Shown here piece by piece: positions 57,544 to 64,000 of a stretch of DNA of 64,000 nt. The DNA lies in contig NZ_JPRF03000097.1 of assembly GCF_001188955.3 (NCBI RefSeq), positions 124,001 to 188,000 on the forward strand. The letters are read 5' to 3'. Source of the stretch: Kitasatospora aureofaciens. GTDB lineage: Bacteria; Actinomycetota; Actinomycetes; Streptomycetales; Streptomycetaceae. Positions within the stretch are counted from its first letter, which is position 1. Each line of letters opens with the position of its first letter. The notes beneath the pieces were generated by a model. It did not search any database, was not told the origin of the DNA, and worked only from the letters and a program-made list of their open reading frames with translations. The position numbers were made by a program, and so were the translations under genes.

Positions 57544-57932
57544 GAGGGGCCTCCCGGTGGACGGCGGGTCTGTGGGGAGGCTCCTTCCCTTGTCGAGGTC
57601 CTGACAATCACTCAGTGGCGATCACGAGTGCGAGGAATTCCCTTCGCCGCGGCCGGACTTGTGGAGCGGGGCAGACTGTCCGGCATGACGTCGATGCCTG
57701 ACGCGATGAGCCCGGCCTCGCGCACCGCCCTGTCCGTCGCGCGGGTCCGGTCCTTGGAGAGCGGTCGACTCGACCCTCTGTTCGTCGACCCGTCGGCTCG
57801 CTGTCCGCCCCGGGCAGCCGTTGCTGGACGGCCTCGGCCGGGCCGGCGGGTTCATCGAGGCGGTGCGGACGGTCGCTCGCTGCGGGCGGTCGCTCGGTGA
57901 GGCCGGGTGCAACGGCCGCTCGCTGAGAGGCT
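57544..57932. other. intergenic region without gene
   Basis: 389 bases between the M64 peptidase start and the DUF1707 stop. It holds TTGTC-N8-GACAA (57590-57607), probably part of the peptidase promoter, and several GGTCGCTCG-like short repeats (57868-57930). I see no protein-like ORF, tRNA or hairpin of note. Confidence 0.6.
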
Positions 57933-58478
57933 TCACCAACGTGCGTGGCGGATCCTCAGCCGTCCCAGCCCCAGACCCCCGGAGATCCGGATCGTCGGCC
58001 CGCCCGCCCGGGCGGGCTGCCGGGGCCGGTAGCGCGGCGCCCGTAGGCCGGCGTGCAGGCCGCTGAGGTCGACGACCGCGTCCCGGGGCACGATGACGTT
58101 GGCACCGCCGGTGCCGAGGTGCAGCTCGATGTCGACCACCGGGTGGGCGATGACCGCCCGGGACAGGTCCAGGCGCACCCGGCCGAGCGCGGACGCGACC
58201 TTGAGGACCCGGGGGACGCTCCAGGCCCCGCGCCGCCGGATCCACCCGCCCGTTCCGGTGCCGGTGATGGTGGCCGTGGCGTCCGGGGGCGGCTCCGGGA
58301 GCGCGGCCAGGGCCGAGTCGAGCCCGCCGGGGGTGGTGGCGGTGAGTGCCGTCCGGAGGCGCTCGTCCAACTCCTCGTCCGACAAGTGTCCTTCGGCGTA
58401 CGCCTCCTGTAGCCGCCGTACGGCGGTGTCGCGGTGCTGGGCGCTGATCGGCGGCCCTTCGGTCCCGGCCGCCGTCAT
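57933..58478 (-). CDS. DUF1707 and LiaF-like domain protein
   Basis: A 181-residue protein. Residues about 10-60 are the DUF1707 SHOCT-like region (ISAQHRDTAVRRLQEAYAEGHLSDEELDERLRTALTATTPGGLDSALAALP). Residues about 95-170 are a repetitive beta domain of LiaF/DUF2154 type (VRLDLSRAVIAHPVVDIELHLGTGGANVIVPRDAVVDLSG). Such proteins are common and uncharacterised. It is divergent from a TetR gene with two direct-repeat operators in between, so TetR control is likely. Confidence 0.88.
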   Translation of the reverse strand: MTAAGTEGPPISAQHRDTAVRRLQEAYAEGHLSDEELDERLRTALTATTPGGLDSALAALPEPPPDATATITGTGTGGWIRRRGAWSVPRVLKVASALGRVRLDLSRAVIAHPVVDIELHLGTGGANVIVPRDAVVDLSGLHAGLRAPRYRPRQPARAGGPTIRISGGLGLGRLRIRHARW

Positions 58479-58488
58479 CCGATGCCAC

Positions 58489-58548
58489 TACTGAGTACGT
58501 TGTACGCGGTCATGGCGGCCAAGGTAGATTACTGGGTACCGTGTACGC
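58489..58548. promoter_or_regulatory. two TACTGRGTACNNTGTACGC repeats
   Basis: TACTGAGTACGTTGTACGC (58489-58507) and TACTGGGTACCGTGTACGC (58530-58548) match at 16 of 19 bases. They are spaced 41 bases apart (about four helical turns) and each is centred on GTAC-N3-GTAC. They fill the 87-base region between DUF1707 and TetR starts. Confidence 0.7.
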
Positions 58549-58565
58549 AAGAAGGAGGGCCGACC

Positions 58566-59339
58566 GTGACCGACGCCGAGTACGTGAACATCTGGATGCG
58601 GCCCGAACGCCCCGCCCGCGGACCGAAGCCCGCCTACAGCCGGGCACAGATCGCCGAGGCCGCAGTGCGGATCGCCGACGCCGAAGGACTGGAAGCCGCC
58701 ACCATGCGGCGGATCGCCGCCGAGATCGGCGCCGGCGCGATGTCGCTCTACCGGTACGTCCCCAGCCGCGACGACCTGGTCCTGCTGATGGCCGACCGGC
58801 TGATGGGCGAGATCGACGTCGACGGCATGCCCTCCGGCGACTGGCGGGCCGATCTGACCCGCTACGCCCACGGGCTGCGCGCCATGTGGCTGCGGCACCC
58901 GTGGATCGCCACCGCGCAGCGGGCGCTGCCGGTCCTCGGCCCCCAGCAACTGCGCCTGATCGAAGCGGTGATGGGGGCGCTCGACGCCCACGTCCCGATC
59001 GACGAGAACCTCGCGCTGATGGCCCTCCTCAACGGCTACGTCGAGGGCGCCGCCCGCGACGAGGTCAGCTGGGCCGAGGAGGTCCGCCGCAGCGGGGTGA
59101 GCGAGTCCGAGTGGCTGGCGCGCAGCTACCCGTACGTCCAGCAGCTGCTGGAGAGCGGGCAGTACCCGATCTTCGGCAGGATCGCGACGGAGGCGCGGCA
59201 GCCGCGGATGGGCCGCGACGAGCAGTTCGGCTCCGGCCTGCAGCGCGTCCTCGACTGCATCGCGGCCGCCCTCCCGGCCGCTCTTCCGTCCGACGGCCAG
59301 GCCGGCGCTACTGCGCCGGTTCCACCGCGATGTCCGTGA
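58566..59339 (+). CDS. TetR/AcrR family regulator
   Basis: A 257-residue regulator from a GTG with GAAGGAGG six bases upstream. The helix-turn-helix is in YSRAQIAEAAVRIADAEGLEAATMRRIAAEIGAGAMSLYRYVPSRDDL. The C-terminal TetR_C domain (GDWRADLTRYAHGLRAMWLRHPWIATAQ...) is of the type with a W-rich pocket. The tandem operators just upstream suggest autoregulation and control of the divergent DUF1707 gene. The last 32 bases overlap the converging gene at 59308. Confidence 0.9.
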   Translation: MTDAEYVNIWMRPERPARGPKPAYSRAQIAEAAVRIADAEGLEAATMRRIAAEIGAGAMSLYRYVPSRDDLVLLMADRLMGEIDVDGMPSGDWRADLTRYAHGLRAMWLRHPWIATAQRALPVLGPQQLRLIEAVMGALDAHVPIDENLALMALLNGYVEGAARDEVSWAEEVRRSGVSESEWLARSYPYVQQLLESGQYPIFGRIATEARQPRMGRDEQFGSGLQRVLDCIAAALPAALPSDGQAGATAPVPPRCP

Positions 59340-59976
59340 ACTCCACCCGGGCGTCCTCGGTGTACGCCCCGACGCTGCCGGCCGGGTACGGGCGTTCGTC
59401 GTCCTGGTAGGACACCAGGGCCCTGCCGTCGACGCTCACCTCCAGGTGCGCGCCGCGCTGGGCCACCGTCACCCCGGACCAGGGGCCGACGGGGAACTGG
59501 TCCGGGCCCGTCGCCAGGAAGCGCTGGCCGCCCGGGTAGACGGGGTCGCGCTTGCCCAACTCCCAGCCGTTGGGCTTGAGGATGAGGTAGTAGAAGTGCT
59601 CCGGATCGGAGTACGCCCACACCAGCCACGGGACCTCCCACGGGTTGGGCGTGGGCGTGCGCAGCTGGGCGACCGTGCGCATCCGCGCCTTCAGGTCCAT
59701 GTCCCGGTACTGCCGGGTGGAGACGATCAGCCCGGCGTGGGTCTCCGACGCGGTGCGCGAGGGCATGGGGGAGAGCGACAGGCCGTCGTCGAGGCCGGTG
59801 TTCTCGCCGTGGCCGTCGAAGACCGACCGCCACGGGCCGTGGACCGAACCGTCGGTCCACGGCCGGGCCGGCCCTCCGCCGCCGCCTCCCCAGCCGGTGC
59901 TCACCGCGACGGCGAGTCCCGTGGCCGCGGTGGCGGCGAGCAGGGCGAGGGCGAGGACCAGGCGAACTCTCGTCAT
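59308..59976 (-). CDS. secreted LamG/DUF1080-like protein of the polysaccharide operon
   Basis: A 222-residue protein whose ATG overlaps the epimerase stop. The signal or anchor sequence is RVRLVLALALLAATAATGLAVAV. The rest is a beta-jelly-roll of the 3-keto-disaccharide hydrolase/LamG kind: DLKARMRTVAQLRTP...WLVWAYSDPEHFYYLILKPNGWELGKRD, PVGPWSGVTVAQRGAHLEVSVDGRALVSYQDD and GSVGAYTEDARVEFTDIAV. It probably binds or modifies the exported polysaccharide outside the membrane. It is the last gene of the operon starting at 62735. Confidence 0.85.
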   Translation of the reverse strand: MTRVRLVLALALLAATAATGLAVAVSTGWGGGGGGPARPWTDGSVHGPWRSVFDGHGENTGLDDGLSLSPMPSRTASETHAGLIVSTRQYRDMDLKARMRTVAQLRTPTPNPWEVPWLVWAYSDPEHFYYLILKPNGWELGKRDPVYPGGQRFLATGPDQFPVGPWSGVTVAQRGAHLEVSVDGRALVSYQDDERPYPAGSVGAYTEDARVEFTDIAVEPAQ

Positions 59977-61208
59977 GCCGTCGAGTATGACCCCGCACCG
60001 CCGGGCCGAGGGGTGACCGACGGGACCGCCGTGGACGCCGCAGCCGCCTCGACGCCGAAGTCCCGGGCCAGCTGTGCCACGATCCGCGCCGTGGCGTGCC
60101 CGTCACCGAAGGGGTTCCCGGCCTTCGCCATCCGTCGGTACGCCGCCTCGTCGTCCAGCAGCCGGACCGTGGCGTCCATGATGACGTCCGGGTCCGTGCC
60201 CACCAGCCGGGCCGCACCGGCCTCCACGGCCTCGGGCCGCTCGGTGGTGGTGCGCAGCACCAGGGCGGGTTTGCCGAGGGTGGGGGCCTCCTCCTGGATC
60301 CCGCCGGAGTCGGTCAGGACGAGGTCGCAGCCGGCCAGGGTGGCGGAGAAGTCCGCGTAGCCCAGCGGTTCGACGATCCGGATGCCGGGGTGTCCGGACA
60401 GTTCGGGCAGCAGGACCTCGCGGACGGCCGGGCTCCTGTGGAGCGGCAGCACGATCTCCGCGTCGCCGCGGTCGGCCAGTCGGCGCAGGGCCTTGCCCAT
60501 GGCACGCATCGTGTCGCCCTGGTTCTCGCGGCGGTGCAGGGTGACCAGGAGGCGCCGCAGGGCGCCGCTGCTCTCGAACTGGTCGCGGCCGACGCCCTGT
60601 TCGAGCACCCACAGCAGGTTGTCGACGACGGTGTTGCCGGTCACGAACACCTCGCCCGCCGGAACTCCCTCGGCGATCAGGTGTCCGGCGGCGCGGGGCG
60701 TGGGCGCGAAGTGCCGACGGGCGATGCGGCCGATGAGCCGGCGGTTGAGTTCCTCGGGGAAAGGGTTGTCCGCCACCCCGGTGCGCAGCCCGGCCTCGAC
60801 ATGGGCGACGGGCACGTGCTCGTAGAAGGCGGCGAGAGCCCCGGTCAGCGCGGAGGTGGTGTCGCCCTGGACGATGACGAGGTCGGGGCGTTCGGCGCGG
60901 ACGACCTCGCCCAGCCTGTCGACCAGCCGGGCCGTCAGCTTGGACAGCTCCTGCCGCTCTCTCATCACGTCGAGCTCGAACTTCGCCTGGACGTTCAGCA
61001 GTTCGAGCATCTGCTGGAGCATCTCGCGGTGCTGGCCGGTGGTGACGACGAGGGGTTCGAAGTGCGGGGAGGCGGCCATGGCGCGGGCCACGGGCGCGAG
61101 CTTGATCGCTTCCGGGCGGGTGCCCAGGACGAGCATCGCGCGGACGGGAGCCGGGCCGGGGTCCGGGGCCGTCGAGCTGTTCGGGGACATCGAGCCGTTC
61201 GGGGACAT
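59973..61208 (-). CDS. wecB: UDP-N-acetylglucosamine 2-epimerase (non-hydrolysing)
   Basis: A 411-residue GT-B-fold enzyme. Marks include LVLGTRPEAIKLAPV, VVTTGQHREML, VIVQGDTTSALTGALAAFYEHVPVAHVEAGLRTG, PFPEELNRRLIGRIARRHFAPT, VTGNTVVDNLLWV, VTLHRRENQG and TDSGGIQEEAPTLGKPALVLRTTTERPE. It converts UDP-GlcNAc to UDP-ManNAc for capsule or wall glycopolymers. The first 20 residues (SPNGSMSPNSSTAPDPGP) are an extra disordered start; ATG codons inside it could serve instead. It lies between a processive glycosyltransferase and a secreted jelly-roll protein. Confidence 0.95.
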   Translation of the reverse strand: MSPNGSMSPNSSTAPDPGPAPVRAMLVLGTRPEAIKLAPVARAMAASPHFEPLVVTTGQHREMLQQMLELLNVQAKFELDVMRERQELSKLTARLVDRLGEVVRAERPDLVIVQGDTTSALTGALAAFYEHVPVAHVEAGLRTGVADNPFPEELNRRLIGRIARRHFAPTPRAAGHLIAEGVPAGEVFVTGNTVVDNLLWVLEQGVGRDQFESSGALRRLLVTLHRRENQGDTMRAMGKALRRLADRGDAEIVLPLHRSPAVREVLLPELSGHPGIRIVEPLGYADFSATLAGCDLVLTDSGGIQEEAPTLGKPALVLRTTTERPEAVEAGAARLVGTDPDVIMDATVRLLDDEAAYRRMAKAGNPFGDGHATARIVAQLARDFGVEAAAASTAVPSVTPRPGGAGSYSTA

Positions 61209-61284
61209 GGGGTCTCCAAGGAGGGTGCTTGAAGCTGCTTGAGACGCAGAGAGGAAGGGAGGCGGCGAGTGGGGCGGGCGCGCC

Positions 61285-62538
61285 TCAGGTGCGCGCGGTC
61301 TTCAGCCAGGTCTGCTTGCCGGTGAGCATTCGCCACAGGCCCCACCAGCCGGCGGCGAACCAGATGTAGCCGTAGACGACGAAGACGTGGGAGAGCAGCA
61401 CCGCGCGGACCAGGCCGAGTCCGCGCTCGCGGCGGGAGTAGACCCAGCCGTAGGCGTACGCCGCGGTGAAGGACAGGACGTACGGGCCGATGAACCACAT
61501 CGGTGACATCAGCGGGCGGCCGGCCTCGACCGAGCCCGCCACGACGCCGCCCGCCGCCACGGCGAAGGAGAGCGGCAGCAGCGAGGTGAGCAGGATCAGC
61601 ACGGGGCTGGAGAGGTGGTACAGCAGGTCGATCGCGGCCCTGGTGGGCACTTCGCGCAGGATCAGCGGGACGAGCCGGGCCGACTGGAGGTGGCCCTGGA
61701 ACCAGCGGGACCGCTGGCGCACCAGCCGGCGCACGTCGAGCACGGCCTGCTGGGAGACGGCGGCGGTGGTGCAGTGGTGGTTGGTCCAGCCGCGGGCGAT
61801 CAGGCGCACTCCGAGGTCCAGGTCCTCGGTCAGGGAGTCGCTCCACGGCCCCTTCCCGCTTCCGTCGCTGAGGGTATCCAGCGCGGAGAGCCGCATGAAC
61901 TGGCCGTTGCCGCCCATGCCGACGCTGCCGAAGTAGCGGCGCGCGGACTGGAAGATGTCCCCGTAGATGACGAATTCCATGTCCTGGAGCCGGGCCAACA
62001 GGCCCTGGTGACGGTTGTACATCCGCACGCCGACCTGGGTGGCGCCGGTGCGTGGGTCGTCGAAGAAGGGGTCGACGGCCTGGACGATGTGCGGGTCGAG
62101 GCGGCCGTCGGCGTCCACCACGCAGACGATGACGTCGCTCGGGTCGCGGCCGTCGAGGATGCCGGATTCCCGCAGGTGGCGGATGCCGGCGTTGAGGGCG
62201 GCTCCCTTGCCCCTGCGGGCGTCGGGCAGGTGTCGCTGGAGCAGTTTGACCCGGTCGGGGTCGGCGGCGCGGGCGATCTCGGCGGTGCGGTCCTCGGACG
62301 CGTCGTCGATGACCAGGGCCAGGAAGCTGCCGACCGGCAGTGAGGTGATCCGGGCCAGGCTTTCGGCGAGGACCTTCTCCTCGTTCAGGCAGGCGAGAAG
62401 GAAGACGTAGAGCCGCTCGGCGTGCGGGGCGCGGTCGTTGCGGACCCGGCGTCTGGAGAGGAGGAAGAGGGCGGAGTTGTAGCAGCCCGCCATCACGATG
62501 ATGGCGATGCTCGCCCCGAGGAGAACGTCCGTGATCAC
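61285..62538 (-). CDS. processive family 2 glycosyltransferase (polysaccharide synthase)
   Basis: A 417-residue protein from a GTG overlapping the previous stop (GTGA). An N-terminal membrane helix (VLLGASIAIIVMAGCYNSALFLL) precedes a GT-A domain with the D, DxD, ED and Q-x-x-R-W motifs: ALVIDDASED, VCVVDADGRLD, DSLTEDLDLGVRLIARG and VRQRSRWFQGHLQSA. Three or four C-terminal helices complete a PgaC/NodC/hyaluronan synthase-like architecture, which elongates and exports a linear beta-linked aminosugar polymer. With wecB downstream and a deacetylase-like gene divergent at 63256, a poly-GlcNAc or ManNAc-type exopolysaccharide is likely. Confidence 0.93.
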   Translation of the reverse strand: MITDVLLGASIAIIVMAGCYNSALFLLSRRRVRNDRAPHAERLYVFLLACLNEEKVLAESLARITSLPVGSFLALVIDDASEDRTAEIARAADPDRVKLLQRHLPDARRGKGAALNAGIRHLRESGILDGRDPSDVIVCVVDADGRLDPHIVQAVDPFFDDPRTGATQVGVRMYNRHQGLLARLQDMEFVIYGDIFQSARRYFGSVGMGGNGQFMRLSALDTLSDGSGKGPWSDSLTEDLDLGVRLIARGWTNHHCTTAAVSQQAVLDVRRLVRQRSRWFQGHLQSARLVPLILREVPTRAAIDLLYHLSSPVLILLTSLLPLSFAVAAGGVVAGSVEAGRPLMSPMWFIGPYVLSFTAAYAYGWVYSRRERGLGLVRAVLLSHVFVVYGYIWFAAGWWGLWRMLTGKQTWLKTART

Positions 62539-62735
62539 CGGCGATCACCGGGGTTCCGGAAAGCGAACCAGAATTTTACCCCGATGAGGGCGACAGCCAG
62601 GAAGCAGTAGAGAAGGAATCCGGCGCCGGCCGCTTCCTGAAGGTCTTTGGCAAAAGGAAGGCCCGGCAGAACTTCTGGGGCTGCCGTCAGTCCGGCCAGG
62701 GGCAGGACTATCCCCAGAGCGGGTTTTCCGTACAT
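62535..62735 (-). CDS. small two-helix membrane protein of the polysaccharide operon
   Basis: A 66-residue protein from the ATG at 62735 with GGGGGGAT upstream; the longer frame from 62858 lacks such a site. Two helices: MYGKPALGIVLPLAGLTAAP and GAGFLLYCFLAVALIGVKFWFAF. The stop overlaps the glycosyltransferase GTG, so it is the first gene of that operon. In size it resembles PgaD/IcaD-type small helpers of polysaccharide synthases, but no sequence link can be claimed. Confidence 0.8.
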   Translation of the reverse strand: MYGKPALGIVLPLAGLTAAPEVLPGLPFAKDLQEAAGAGFLLYCFLAVALIGVKFWFAFRNPGDRR

Positions 62736-62997
62736 GAGATCCCCCCGGATTCCGCCTCGTTCGTCGTTCCGAGGCGTTGCGAACCGGAAGCTATCAGACG
62801 GCAGGCTCGCGCCCGTCCGAGATGGTGGGAAATTTAGGATCGGAATGATTAATTCCACCGAGCAGCGGGCCGTTGTGCCTGATCAGGGGGCTGTGTGACA
62901 CGTGGGATCAATGGCCTGAACGGGCCATCCCTGGCCAATTTCGGTGCGCCGAGGGTTGATCTGTCATGAATGCGGCACCCCGGGCCGAGATTTCCTG

Positions 62998-63027
62998 TTG
63001 ACACTCCTCCAGGCCCGGCGCAAGAAT
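62998..63027 (+). promoter_or_regulatory. possible sigma-70-type promoter
   Basis: TTGACA (62998-63003), 18 bases, then AAGAAT (63022-63027). It reads towards the deacetylase-like gene at 63256 and would give a leader of about 220 bases with the 13-bp repeats. The -10 box is only a partial match. Confidence 0.4.
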
Positions 63028-63129
63028 CGGCAATCTGTCGGGGCCTCATCGCCGCGCCTTCACCGGTTTCGTCGAGGGGTGCCTCGGATCGAGATCTCGG
63101 ACGGCAGATCTCAACCGCGGATCAGGCAG

Positions 63130-63220
63130 AGATCCTGGGTGAAGATCCCGGGCGGAGACCCCGGATGCAGACCCCGGATGCAGACCCCGGTCGGAGATCC
63201 CGGATGGAGATCCCGGACGG
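63130..63220. repeat. seven 13-bp tandem repeats before the deacetylase-like gene
   Basis: Seven units of AGATCCCGG(A/G)(T/C)GG type (AGATCCTGGGTGA, AGATCCCGGGCGG, AGACCCCGGATGC twice, AGACCCCGGTCGG, AGATCCCGGATGG, AGATCCCGGACGG) without gaps. They end 35 bases before the ATG at 63256. Looser related text precedes them from 63085. The rest of the 520-base gap (62736-63255) holds GGAAT-N5-ATTCC (62843-62857) and no gene that I can see. Confidence 0.9.
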
Positions 63221-63255
63221 AGGTGCCGACAAAACTCTTGATTCAGGGGGGCACC

Positions 63256-64000
63256 ATGAAAAGCGTGCGAGGGAGAGCTCCGCTCTCCCGGGTCCCGCTC
63301 GTCCTGGCCGTGGTCGGGGCGTTGTTGGGCGGCATCGCGTTCTCCGCGGGCGCCGAGGCGGCGACGGGCCGGGGCAGGAGGCCGCCCGCCGCGTCCCGTG
63401 GCCTCGGGGCCGCCGATCCCGGGGCGCCCTCCGCCGTCGGCCCCGAGGACCTGACGGCCTGGAACGCCGCCGGGCTGGCCAACGACCGCGAGCGCCACGC
63501 CCACCGGCTCGCCGTGACCCCGGCACCGGCCCGGCCCACCGTCGCGGCTCCGAAGGCCGCCGCCCGGAACACGAACGCCGCAGACGCCGCGGACGCCGCG
63601 GACGCCGCGGCCGGCCCGGCCGGCACCTCGGCCCTCGTCCTCTACGACACCACCGGCCCCTACGGCTATCTCGGCGAGCTCTACGCGATGGCCGTCGCCA
63701 ACCTCGCCGGTCACTTCGGCACCGTCACCGCCCAACCGGTCTCCGCGTACACCGCGAGCACGGTGGAGCAGTACACCGCCACCTTCTACATCGGCTCGAC
63801 GTACTACGGCGGAGCCGTCCCGGACGCCGTCCCGGCGGCCTTCTACCAGGACGCGATGACGACCGCCAAGCCGGTCACCTGGATCGGCGACAACGTCTGG
63901 AACATGGCCAACGCCGTCGGCATCGAGAACTTCAAGAAGAAGTACGGCTGGGACCCGACCAACTCCTACTTCGAGACCAACGGCAGCGTCGGCAACATCA
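63256..64000 (+). CDS. secreted polysaccharide deacetylase-like (DUF2334/DUF2194-type) protein, 5' part
   Basis: The first 248 residues of a protein that runs off the window, from an ATG after GGGGGG. The signal peptide has VPLVLAVVGALLGGIAFSAGAEA. An alanine-rich linker of about 75 residues (with NAADAADAADAA) precedes the folded part: SALVLYDTTGPYGYLGELYA, NLAGHFGTVTAQPVSAYTAS, TFYIGSTYYGGAVP and FKKKYGWDPTNSYFE. This is the start of extracellular polysaccharide deacetylase-like proteins that accompany synthase operons. The catalytic part lies outside the window. It is divergent from the synthase operon starting at 62735. Confidence 0.7.
   Translation, partial: MKSVRGRAPLSRVPLVLAVVGALLGGIAFSAGAEAATGRGRRPPAASRGLGAADPGAPSAVGPEDLTAWNAAGLANDRERHAHRLAVTPAPARPTVAAPKAAARNTNAADAADAADAAAGPAGTSALVLYDTTGPYGYLGELYAMAVANLAGHFGTVTAQPVSAYTASTVEQYTATFYIGSTYYGGAVPDAVPAAFYQDAMTTAKPVTWIGDNVWNMANAVGIENFKKKYGWDPTNSYFETNGSVGNI

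Noticed and set aside
63130..63220. CRISPR array
   Set aside because: Units are 13 bases with no spacers, and no cas gene is present in the window.
1..64000. Integrated phage, plasmid or transposon carrying the conflict genes
   Set aside because: I found no integrase, transposase, tRNA attachment site or terminal repeats bordering the EACC1 or TPR-CHAT loci.

Overview
The window is very GC-rich, with strong G/C third-position bias, GGAGG-type ribosome binding sites, many GTG starts and genes on both strands. It carries STAS/SpoIIE-type partner-switching genes, EACC1/caspase and CHAT/nSTAND conflict genes and a rifampicin monooxygenase behind a long inverted repeat. All of this points to an actinomycete of the Streptomyces/Kitasatospora type. 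I see no rRNA or tRNA gene, CRISPR array, prophage or intact insertion sequence.

Layout. 1-1450: the N-terminal part of an AI-2E-type permease and two small proteins. 1645-10248: a signalling block with two STAS antagonists, a PH-like protein, a soluble five-HAMP hybrid histidine kinase, an ANTAR-GAF-PAS-SpoIIE phosphatase, a small membrane protein and an anti-sigma-type ATPase. 10335-15501: a frameshifted DUF5946 gene, a GNAT acetyltransferase, an ABC-2 exporter pair and a two-component system. 15731-21759: lipase, TetR, ferredoxin-NADP reductase, an SPFH protein, an NmrA-type reductase and an HTH/FMN-binding protein. 21947-26066: an orphan GyrB-like ATPase, a ribbon-helix-helix/Doc-fold toxin-antitoxin pair with its operator, a frameshifted Fic gene, an APH-type kinase and a class II aldolase.

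26149-30535: an intact EACC1 gene next to a decayed caspase gene, a VOC protein, a rifampicin monooxygenase with a rifamycin-element-like inverted repeat, and two more gene fragments. 30535-36776: a penicillin-binding protein, zinc alcohol dehydrogenase, YjdM, a StyA-like monooxygenase and a membrane protein. 36855-44052: the most striking locus, in which a giant nSTAND-TPR protein with 25 repeat motifs (carrying apparent frameshifts), a small beta-sandwich ORF and a CHAT-type protease are packed head to tail. This resembles an NLR-like defence or cell-suicide system.

44162-53639: SRAP protein, a scar holding AraC and rhodanese fragments, a glycosyltransferase preceded by a 67-residue ORF, an SDR epimerase, an SRPBCC protein with an in-frame minisatellite, a secreted hydrolase and two tandem membrane paralogues. 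One operator type (TTGAAC-N2-GTTCAA) is shared by two of these loci. 53543-59339: MFS/XRE pair, M64 peptidase and a DUF1707/TetR pair. 59308-64000: a four-gene exopolysaccharide operon (small membrane protein, processive glycosyltransferase, UDP-GlcNAc 2-epimerase, secreted protein) divergent from a polysaccharide-deacetylase-like gene that leaves the window.

Several genes are broken by frameshifts. Some (caspase, DUF2199, AraC, rhodanese) have also lost whole segments and are real decay. Others (TPR gene, Fic, DUF5946) differ by one or two bases and could be read errors.
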